Assembly (NCBI GenBank): GCA_017962105.1
Contig: JAGCVY010000026.1
Coordinates: 1 to 38,393, forward strand
Direction: 5' to 3'
DNA: 38,393 bases
Source of the DNA: Lachnospiraceae bacterium
Lineage (GTDB): Bacteria > Bacillota > Clostridia > Lachnospirales > Lachnospiraceae
Both the position numbers and the translations under genes were made by a program. Below, one piece after another: positions 32,453 to 38,393 of this stretch. The notes beneath the pieces were generated by a model. That model was not told the origin of the DNA and did no database searches. It worked only from the letters and a program-made list of their open reading frames with translations. Positions within the stretch are counted from its first letter, which is position 1, and each line of letters opens with the position of its first letter.

Positions 32453-33178
32453 ATGGATATCAAAAACAAACCGACCGCATTGGACGACGATGCGGAAATC
32501 TATCAGCGCCGTGAGGAGGAATCGTCCTCCAAGACGGAGCGGGAGAAGCTCGCCGAGCTCTCTTTCAAAGGGAAGGTTCAGTATCTCTGGGATTATTACG
32601 CCCTGAAGGCTTTTTTTGTGCTTGTGGGCGTCGGTCTTCTGGTTTCCCTCCTTGTTTTTATGCTTCGCCCCAAGCCGGACCGGGTGGCCGATATCACGAT
32701 CCTGGATTCGCCCTGGTACCCGCAGGCTGTACAGGATTATTCCGACATTCTCCTGAAGCATCTTGAACTGGACAAGGAAGCCAACGAAGTCCTTATTTCC
32801 GATGGGCTTCGGTTCGGCGGCGGCTCCGACCTGATGGCCGTCACGACGCACATGGCCGGGGGCGACCTCGACATTTTGATCGGAACCCGGGAGGCGATAG
32901 TCCAGTATTCGGAAAATGGTGCTCTCGTTCCGCTCGACACACTTCCCGCTGACATTCTCGCCCTGATCCCCGAGGAGGACCGGATCAGTTCGGACAAGAT
33001 TGAGGACGAAGGTCTCCGCGATTACGCCTTTAACCTGAAGGGCACGGCGTTTGCAAAATACGTGGACCCCAAAGGCATGGTGCCCACCGATATGTATCTC
33101 GGCGTGTGCCGCAACACCAGACCGGAGCGAAGCGACAATATCGCGGCGATCGTCCGCATCATGATCACGGGAAAGTAG
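32453..33178 (+). CDS. Single-span membrane protein of unknown function
   Basis: The 241 residues start with a charged cytoplasmic region (DDDAEIYQRREEESSSKTE). Then comes LSFKGKVQYLWDYYALKAFFV, here interrupted, leading into one membrane helix (VLVGVGLLVSLLVFML), and an extracytoplasmic domain of about 165 residues. The F-K-x-K-xx-Y-xWDYY motif before the helix is one I associate with uncharacterised clostridial membrane proteins. The outer part (VADITILDSPWYP, GGDLDILIGTREAIVQYSENG) vaguely recalls a solute-binding fold; this is weak. ATG 32453 has AAAGGA about 5 bases upstream. It lies 40 bases after the DUF2927-like gene, probably the same transcript. Confidence 0.65.
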   Translation: MDIKNKPTALDDDAEIYQRREEESSSKTEREKLAELSFKGKVQYLWDYYALKAFFVLVGVGLLVSLLVFMLRPKPDRVADITILDSPWYPQAVQDYSDILLKHLELDKEANEVLISDGLRFGGGSDLMAVTTHMAGGDLDILIGTREAIVQYSENGALVPLDTLPADILALIPEEDRISSDKIEDEGLRDYAFNLKGTAFAKYVDPKGMVPTDMYLGVCRNTRPERSDNIAAIVRIMITGK

Positions 33179-33217
33179 GCCGCAGGCAAAAAACTTGCAA
33201 ATTTGCGAAAAAAACAC

Positions 33218-33246
33218 TTGCAAAATCATTTTCCGTGGAGTAGAAT
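33218..33246 (+). promoter_or_regulatory. Sigma-A promoter of asd
   Basis: TTGCAA (33218-33223), a 17-base spacer and TAGAAT (33241-33246). The spacer contains one copy of the CATTTTCC octamer (33227-33234). Confidence 0.8.
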
Positions 33247-33302
33247 AGCGCATATCCGCGGACAAATGTCCGTCACAGAAATACAAAACGAGGTTTTCAG
33301 AC

Positions 33303-34403
33303 ATGAGTAAATTCAATTTGGACAAGAAACTGCGCGTCGGCGTGATCGGTGCTACCGGCATGGTCGGCCAGCGCTTCATCTCTCTTTTGGAAAATCACCC
33401 CTGGTTTGAGGTCGTGACCGTTGCCGCTTCCCCGAGGAGCGCCGGCAAGCGTTACGAGGACGCCGTGGGTGACCGTTGGAAAATGCCTACCCCGATGCCC
33501 GAGGCGGTCAAGGATCTGATCGTTTACGACGCCAGCGAGGTGGAGAAGGTTGCCGCAACCTGTGATTTCGTATTTTCCGCTGTGGATCTCAAGAAGGACG
33601 AGATCCGCGCCATCGAGGAGGCGTACGCCAAGACGGAGACGCCCGTTGTGTCCAACAACAGCGCACACCGCTGGACGCCCGACGTTCCGATGGTTGTGCC
33701 GGAACTCAACCCCGAGCACTATGAGATCATCCCCGCACAGAGAAAGCGCCTCGGCACGAAGCGCGGTTTCATCGCGGTAAAGCCGAACTGCTCCATCCAG
33801 AGCTACACGCCTATGCTTCACGCCCTCAAGGAGTTTGAGCCCACGGTTGTGGTCGCAACGACCTACCAGGCAATCTCCGGCGCCGGCAAGAACTTCAAGG
33901 ATTGGCCGGAAATGATCGACAACGTCATTCCGTACATCGGCGGCGAGGAGGAGAAGAGCGAGCAGGAGCCTCTCCGCATCTGGGGACACATCGAGAACGG
34001 CGAGATTGTCAAGGCAAGCTCCCCGATCATCACGACGCAGTGTATCCGCGTGCCCGTTACCGACGGACATACCGCAGCGGTGTTCGTGAATTTTGCGAAG
34101 AAGCCCACGAAGGAGCAGATCCTCGAGGCATGGAAGAACTTCAAGGGACTTCCGCAGGAGCTTGAGCTTCCCAGCGCTCCGAAGCAGTTCATCACCTACT
34201 TCGAGGAGGACAACCGTCCGCAGTGCAAGCTCGACCGCGAGACCGAGAACGGTATGGGCGTCTGCGCCGGCCGTCTCCGCGAAGACGCTGTCTACGACTG
34301 GAAGTTCGTCGGCCTGTCCCACAACACCAAGCGCGGCGCCGCAGGCGGAGCCATCCTTTCCGCAGAGCTTTTGGTTGCCCAGGGCTACATCACGGCGAAG
34401 TAA
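33303..34403 (+). CDS. asd: Aspartate-semialdehyde dehydrogenase, archaeal/fungal-type
   Basis: It reduces aspartyl phosphate to aspartate semialdehyde with NADPH, feeding lysine/DAP, threonine and methionine synthesis. The 366 residues show the nucleotide-binding motif GATGMVGQ near the N-terminus, the catalytic Cys163 in KPNCSIQS and the acid/base His256 in DGHTAAV. Length and motifs fit the archaeal/fungal branch, also common in Clostridia. ATG 33303 has only a weak AGG nearby. It has its own promoter and terminator (34427). It acts in the same pathway as dapF at 14741. Confidence 0.93.
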   Translation: MSKFNLDKKLRVGVIGATGMVGQRFISLLENHPWFEVVTVAASPRSAGKRYEDAVGDRWKMPTPMPEAVKDLIVYDASEVEKVAATCDFVFSAVDLKKDEIRAIEEAYAKTETPVVSNNSAHRWTPDVPMVVPELNPEHYEIIPAQRKRLGTKRGFIAVKPNCSIQSYTPMLHALKEFEPTVVVATTYQAISGAGKNFKDWPEMIDNVIPYIGGEEEKSEQEPLRIWGHIENGEIVKASSPIITTQCIRVPVTDGHTAAVFVNFAKKPTKEQILEAWKNFKGLPQELELPSAPKQFITYFEEDNRPQCKLDRETENGMGVCAGRLREDAVYDWKFVGLSHNTKRGAAGGAILSAELLVAQGYITAK

Positions 34404-34426
34404 TCAGCCGTACTGATAAGAAAATC

Positions 34427-34458
34427 AAGGCACCTTCCCGAGGGAGGGTGCCTTTTTT
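34427..34458. terminator. Terminator between asd and the LysR gene
   Basis: The stem AAGGCACC plus inner TTCCC/GGGAG pairs with GGTGCCTT and is followed by TTTTTT. The opposite strand reads CCTTGATTTTCTT, so it may serve both convergent genes. Confidence 0.85.
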
Positions 34459-34503
34459 GTCGGAAAATGAATTCATCTACCGCCGAACTCTGCGGACTGC
34501 CGG

Positions 34504-35352
34504 TCACAGGAAAATCTCCCGGCAGATCTCTTCCGCCGCTTTCCGGCATATGATGTAGCTGTTGATGACCGGCGTGTTGAAGTCCTTTAGCGGGATCGCG
34601 AGAAGCCTCCCCTCCTCGATGTAGGGTCTGGCCATATCCTGCGGAAGGAACGTGTAGGTGTCACGGTTTAAGAGGTAGGGGACGATTTTCATACAGTCGT
34701 CGATCTCGAACGCAAAATGATGATATTTCGGGAACAGCTTGCGGATGTACTGCCCCACGTCCTGAAGGGCGAAGTTGCACATCAGGTAGCGCTCCGGGGA
34801 GAGTTCATTTTCCGAGATACCGTCCCGGTACTTTGTGTTGGCGCTGTCGGTGACCAGGACCAGCTCATCCTGCTTGTAGATGGTGCACACCAGCGAAGTC
34901 TTCTTGATGGGCCGGTACGTGAATACCACATCGAGAAGATCGTCCTGGATCTGCTCCAGAAGATGGTCGGTGAGGCCGATGGTTATCTTCAGCGAATCCT
35001 TCGGGTGCGTGTTCCGGTGCTTTAAGATGATCGGCGCGAGGTGGCCCTCGTAGATGGAGTCGGTGCTGCCGATGCGGAGGTACCGCTCATACCGCGGGAT
35101 CGCGGACATCTCGGCGAGGGATGCGTCCGTGAGCTCCACAACCTTCTCCGCGTACACCGCAAAGCGCTCTCCCTCCGCCGTGAGGCTTACCCGGCGGTTC
35201 GTGCGCTCAAACAGCCGGAAGCCGAGCTCCCGCTCGAGCTCGTTGATGCGGTTTGTCACCGTCGACTGCGCGACGAACAGCTGGTCCGCCGTCTTCGTAT
35301 AGTTCTTATTTTCCGCCAAAGCTAGGAACGTCCGGATGGATTCGATGTCCAT
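34504..35352 (-). CDS. LysR-family transcriptional regulator
   Basis: The 282 residues have an N-terminal winged helix-turn-helix (MDIESIRTFLALAENKNYTK, TADQLFVAQSTVTNRINELE, RLFERTNRRVSLTAEGE). The C-terminal effector domain is of the periplasmic-binding-protein type (YLRIGSTDSIYEGHLAP onward). ATG 35352 has GGGAGG 8 bases upstream. It is divergent from the Re-citrate-synthase-like gene across a 122-base gap containing two T-N11-A dyads, the usual LysR layout for control of the neighbouring gene. The effector is unknown; a metabolite of that enzyme would be the simple guess. Confidence 0.93.
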   Translation of the reverse strand: MDIESIRTFLALAENKNYTKTADQLFVAQSTVTNRINELERELGFRLFERTNRRVSLTAEGERFAVYAEKVVELTDASLAEMSAIPRYERYLRIGSTDSIYEGHLAPIILKHRNTHPKDSLKITIGLTDHLLEQIQDDLLDVVFTYRPIKKTSLVCTIYKQDELVLVTDSANTKYRDGISENELSPERYLMCNFALQDVGQYIRKLFPKYHHFAFEIDDCMKIVPYLLNRDTYTFLPQDMARPYIEEGRLLAIPLKDFNTPVINSYIICRKAAEEICREIFL

Positions 35353-35371
35353 AGCGCTGCCCTCCCAAACG

Positions 35372-35386
35372 ATTCAGAATTCGAAT
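35372..35386. promoter_or_regulatory. Candidate LysR-type operator, near the regulator gene
   Basis: The dyad ATTC-N7-GAAT contains a T-N11-A core. It lies about 20 bases before the LysR start codon, suited to autoregulation. Confidence 0.45.
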
Positions 35387-35430
35387 AGTTGCTATTTGGA
35401 TTATTCATTTTACAAATTATAGCGGGTGTG

Positions 35431-35443
35431 TTACAACTTGTAA
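35431..35443. promoter_or_regulatory. Candidate LysR-type operator, near the synthase gene
   Basis: The palindrome TTACAACTTGTAA is an exact T-N11-A box. It lies just downstream of a weak promoter-like pair (TTGGAT at 35396, a 16-base spacer, TATAGC at 35418), 31 bases before the start codon of the plus-strand synthase gene. Confidence 0.5.
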
Positions 35444-35474
35444 AGTACATTTTGAAACCACGGAGGATTGTACC

Positions 35475-36857
35475 ATGCGGGATTTGGCGCTCAGCAACAA
35501 GACTTTCAAACTCGAACAGGATCCGTATATCTATCAGCTGCAGGATACGGCGGAACCCGAGCTGTTCCGGGAAATGTTCCCCTACACGGAGACGCCCAAG
35601 ATTGCGTTCAACTATCGACGTGTGCCGGAAAATATGCCCGAGGACATTTTCATCACCGACACCTCGTTCCGCGACGGTCAGCAGTCCCGCACGCCCTACA
35701 CCACCGAGCAGATGGTGCATATCTACAAGCTCCTGCACAAGCTCGGCGGGCCCAACGGCATGATCCGCCAGACCGAGTTCTTCGTGTACTCGGAGAAGGA
35801 CCGCAGGGCGTTGGAAGAATGCATGGCTTTAGGGTATGCTTTTCCGGAGATCACGACGTGGATCCGCGCAAACAAGAAGGATTTCGAGCTTGTGCGCTCG
35901 GTGGGGATCAAGGAGACCGGCATCCTCGTGAGCTGCTCGGATTACCACATTTTCCATAAGATGGGCCTAAACCGCCGCGAGGCGCTGGACCGGTACCTCG
36001 GGATTGTGAAGGACTGCATTGACGCCGGCCTTCGGCCGCGCTGCCACTTCGAGGACATCACCAGGGCCGATTTCTACGGCTTCGTGGTGCCCTTTGCAAA
36101 CAGCCTGATGGACCTCTCCCGCGAGAGCGGCGTTCCGATCAAGATCCGGGCCTGCGACACCATGGGCTACGGGGTTCCGTACCCCGGCGCAACCATGCCC
36201 CGAAGTGTGTCGGGCATCATTTACGGCCTGATGCACTACTCCGAGGTTCCCTCGGAAATGCTGGAGTGGCACGGCCACAACGACTTCTACAAGGGCGTCG
36301 TCAATGCCACAACCGCGTGGATGTACGGGGCAAGCGCCGTCAACTGCTCGCTTCTGGGGATCGGCGAGCGTACCGGCAACGTGCCTCTCGAGGCCATGGT
36401 CTTTGAGTACGCATCGCTTCGCGGCCACTTAAACGGCATGGACACCCGCGCCATCACGGAGATCGCGGAGTACATCCAGAACGAGACCGGCTACGAGATT
36501 CCGCCCATGACGCCTTTCGTTGGCGCCAACTTCAACCTGACCCGCGCGGGCATCCACGCGGACGGCATGATGAAGAATCCTGAGATTTACAACATTTTCG
36601 ATACCGAGACCATCCTGAACCGCCCGCCGAAGGTATCCGTTTCCAACACCTCCGGTCTCGCCGGGGTTGGCTACTGGGTCAACGACTACCGGAAGAAATT
36701 CGGTCTTCCCGAGCTGACGAAAAATGATTCCCTGATCAAGGCTATCTACGACTGGGTCTGCAACGAGTATGACGCCGGCCGGATCACCATCATCAGCGAC
36801 GGCGAGCTCGAGGCCAAATACCGCGAGCTCACGGAGGACGGCGCGGAGGACAAGTAA
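35475..36857 (+). CDS. HMG-lyase-family (DRE-TIM) acyltransferase, probably Re-citrate synthase
   Basis: The 460-residue enzyme belongs to the isopropylmalate/homocitrate/citramalate synthase superfamily. The start of the barrel shows TDTSFRDGQQ (61-70) with the family R-D-G, and the metal site appears as HGH (H266, H268) in EWHGHND. LEGERTGN-like sequence is seen as LGIGERTGNVPLEAMVFEY. An N-terminal extension of about 55 residues (PYIYQLQDTAEPELFREMF) and the stretch VSCSDYHIFHKMG set it apart from LeuA. They recall the anaerobic Re-citrate synthases that condense acetyl-CoA and oxaloacetate. There is no LeuA regulatory domain. ATG 35475 has GGAGG 8 bases upstream. It is divergent from a LysR gene. 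Homocitrate synthase is the main alternative. Confidence 0.8.
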   Translation: MRDLALSNKTFKLEQDPYIYQLQDTAEPELFREMFPYTETPKIAFNYRRVPENMPEDIFITDTSFRDGQQSRTPYTTEQMVHIYKLLHKLGGPNGMIRQTEFFVYSEKDRRALEECMALGYAFPEITTWIRANKKDFELVRSVGIKETGILVSCSDYHIFHKMGLNRREALDRYLGIVKDCIDAGLRPRCHFEDITRADFYGFVVPFANSLMDLSRESGVPIKIRACDTMGYGVPYPGATMPRSVSGIIYGLMHYSEVPSEMLEWHGHNDFYKGVVNATTAWMYGASAVNCSLLGIGERTGNVPLEAMVFEYASLRGHLNGMDTRAITEIAEYIQNETGYEIPPMTPFVGANFNLTRAGIHADGMMKNPEIYNIFDTETILNRPPKVSVSNTSGLAGVGYWVNDYRKKFGLPELTKNDSLIKAIYDWVCNEYDAGRITIISDGELEAKYRELTEDGAEDK

Positions 36858-36867
36858 AACACAAAGG

Positions 36868-36900
36868 AAGAGGCCGCCAACAGACGGCCTCTTATTTGTT
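36868..36900. terminator. Terminator between the synthase gene and clpB
   Basis: The perfect 9-bp stem AAGAGGCCG/CGGCCTCTT with an 8-base loop is followed by ATTTGTT on plus. The minus strand continues CCTTTGTGTTTTA. It is probably shared by both convergent genes. Confidence 0.75.
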
Positions 36901-36929
36901 ATTGTGTATATACGAAAGTCAACCCGTGG

Positions 36930-38393
36930 TTACTCCACGTACGCTGTCAGCACGCCGTCCACAACGTCGATGACGATGGTGTCTCCGGCATGCACCTGAT
37001 CCTCCAGGATCATGCGGGCGCTCATGGTCTCCGCGTTGGTCTGCAGATAGCGCTTCAGAGGTCTTGCACCGTACACCGGATCATATGCCTTCTCGCAGGC
37101 AAGGTCGATGGCCGCGTCGGTGAAGCGCACGCTCACCTGACGCTCGTGCAGTCTCTCGTTCAGGCGGCCCGTAAGCAGCGAGATGATATTGCGGATGTTG
37201 TCCTTCGTAAGCGGCCTAAAGAGGATCGTCTCATCCAGACGGTTCAGAAACTCCGGCCGGAAATGAGCACGAAGATCCCGCATGACGCTCTCCTCCGCAG
37301 ACGGGGAGATCGTGCCGTCCTCACGGACGCCCGTCAGAAGGTACTCCGAGCCGATGTTCGATGTCATGATGAGGATCGTGTTCTTGAAGTCCACAGTACG
37401 GCCCTGGGAATCCGTAATCCGGCCGTCGTCAAGAACCTGCAGACGCACGTTGAACACATCTGGATGTGCCTTCTCCACCTCGTCGAAGAGAACCACGCTG
37501 TACGGCTTGCGGCGAACCGCCTCCGTCAGCTGGCCGCCCTCGTCGTAACCCACATATCCGGGCGGCGCTCCGATCAGACGGGACACGGAATACTTCTCCA
37601 TGTACTCACTCATATCGATACGGACCATGTTGGCTTCATTGTCGAACAGAGCCTCCGCCAAAGCCTTGGCAAGCTCGGTCTTGCCGACGCCGGTAGGTCC
37701 TAGGAACAGGAACGAGCCGATCGGGCGGTTCGGATCCTTGATGCCCGCCTTCGACCGCATGATGGCCTCCGTCACCCGCGCCACAGCCTCGTCCTGACCG
37801 ATGACACGGCGGTGCAGTTCATCCGCCAGATGGAGCGTTTTGTTCCGCTCACTCTCGTTGAGCTTTGCCACCGGAATGCCCGTCCACTTGGAGACGATCT
37901 TTGCAATCTCCTCCTCGTCCACAGTCTCGTGAACCATGGTGTGGCCCTTCGCGCGGATATCCTCCTCCGCATCCGCAAGCGCCTGCTTAAGCTGCGGAAG
38001 ACGGCCGTAGGTAAGCTCCGCCGCCCTGTCGAGATTGTAGGTGCGCTGCGCATCCGAAATCTGGCGGTTCACGTCCTCAATCTCTTCCTTCAGTTTTCGA
38101 ACGCTCTCCAGCTCCGCCTTCTCGGCGTCCCACTGCGCCTTCGCGGCCTCGAAGTCCTCCCGGGCCTTCGCAAGCTCCTTCTGCAGCGCCTCAAGACGCT
38201 CCTTACTCAGGGCGTCCTCCTCTTTCTTAAGGGCAGCCTCCTCGATCTCCAGCTGCATCATCGAGCGCTTCGCCTCGTCAAGCTCCGTCGGCATGGAATC
38301 CAGCTCTGTCTTGATCAGGGCACAGGCCTCATCCACCAGATCGATGGCTTTATCCGGCAGGAAACGGTCGGAGATATAACGGTTGGATAATAC
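36930..38393 (-). CDS. clpB: ATP-dependent chaperone ClpB, C-terminal part (cut by window end)
   Basis: ClpB disaggregates proteins together with DnaK. The visible 488 residues begin inside the first AAA+ domain ([21 protein letters not shown]). They continue through the long coiled-coil middle domain (rich in Glu, Lys and Ala, which separates ClpB from ClpC), and include the whole second AAA+ domain: Walker A GPTGVGKT, Walker [12 protein letters not shown], pore loop GYVGYDEGG and sensor MTSNIGSEY. The C-terminus ends [12 protein letters not shown]. The open frame runs off the right edge, so the start and any CIRCE or CtsR site are not visible. Confidence 0.95.
   Translation of the reverse strand, partial: VLSNRYISDRFLPDKAIDLVDEACALIKTELDSMPTELDEAKRSMMQLEIEEAALKKEEDALSKERLEALQKELAKAREDFEAAKAQWDAEKAELESVRKLKEEIEDVNRQISDAQRTYNLDRAAELTYGRLPQLKQALADAEEDIRAKGHTMVHETVDEEEIAKIVSKWTGIPVAKLNESERNKTLHLADELHRRVIGQDEAVARVTEAIMRSKAGIKDPNRPIGSFLFLGPTGVGKTELAKALAEALFDNEANMVRIDMSEYMEKYSVSRLIGAPPGYVGYDEGGQLTEAVRRKPYSVVLFDEVEKAHPDVFNVRLQVLDDGRITDSQGRTVDFKNTILIMTSNIGSEYLLTGVREDGTISPSAEESVMRDLRAHFRPEFLNRLDETILFRPLTKDNIRNIISLLTGRLNERLHERQVSVRFTDAAIDLACEKAYDPVYGARPLKRYLQTNAETMSARMILEDQVHAGDTIVIDVVDGVLTAYVE

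Larger units (their letters stand above)
3150..35955. repeat. Dispersed over-represented octamer GGAAAATG / CATTTTCC (30 copies)
   Basis: GGAAAATG on plus starts at 3150, 4977, 5579, 7044, 7985, 10173, 11685, 13075, 15672, 18957, 22447, 23184, 30607, 30668, 31417, 32911, 33478 and 34462. CATTTTCC on plus starts at 3848, 5944, 6285, 8933, 11153, 14812, 18856, 30352, 32433, 33227, 34806 and 35948. The base before GGAAAATG is C in about half the copies. Seven copies are intergenic (6285, 15672, 18957, 31417, 32433, 33227, 34462). The coding copies use different frames: GAA-AAT-G, TTT-TCC, ATT-TTC-C, CAT-TTT-CC and GG-AAA-ATG. About 16 further sites share GGAAAAT with another last base. The count was made by eye. 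Confidence 0.85.

Overview
The window looks like chromosomal DNA of a Gram-positive anaerobe of the class Clostridia, most likely Lachnospiraceae or a close relative. The reasons are: strong AGGAGG-type ribosome sites; sigma-A promoters that nearly all have 17-base spacers; a pyruvate,phosphate dikinase; a single-chain alpha2-type glycyl-tRNA synthetase; a DAP-type lysine/cell-wall pathway (asd, dapF); many lipoproteins with Thr-Pro-rich linkers; and an HMG-lyase-family synthase resembling the Re-citrate synthases of anaerobes. G+C is roughly 55-60 % by eye. The family placement is inference. No tRNA, rRNA, phage, transposase or CRISPR is visible.

Layout. 1-476 is the 5' end of ppdK (minus). 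A cytoplasmic CE1-type esterase (853-1938, plus) converges on glyS (2127-3515, minus). From 15586 down to 3675 runs a minus-strand block that may be one long transcript: dapF, a dockerin-bearing N-acetylglucosaminidase, a cohesin-like membrane protein, an M16C peptidase, era, recO and a membrane-anchored PIG-L deacetylase. Divergent from dapF are two lipoproteins with carbohydrate-binding-like folds (15824-17891, plus). Minus-strand genes follow: acpP, a PH-domain protein with a DxDGDG tail, an AEC transporter, greA, and two tandem YD-repeat lipoproteins, one of them frameshifted. The plus strand then carries pepF and a second PH-domain protein. The minus strand carries a peptide ABC transporter whose second permease and both ATPases are fused into one 862-residue chain. 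The last part has a DUF2927-like lipoprotein, a single-span membrane protein and asd (plus), a LysR regulator divergent from a Re-citrate-synthase-like gene, and the 3' part of clpB (minus, cut by the window end).

How the genes fit together. asd and dapF serve DAP/lysine and peptidoglycan synthesis. The glucosaminidase, cohesin protein, PIG-L enzyme and carbohydrate-binding lipoproteins act at the cell surface. The M16C peptidase, PepF and the peptide ABC transporter form a peptide-use theme. era, recO, greA, glyS, acpP and clpB are housekeeping genes.

The most striking feature outside the genes is the octamer GGAAAATG/CATTTTCC. I count 30 exact copies by eye, where base composition predicts about one. 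They lie on both strands, in every reading frame and between genes. This looks like a genome-wide DNA-level signal. The second lead is the adjacent cohesin-like and dockerin-bearing surface proteins, which may form a small cell-surface tethering system.
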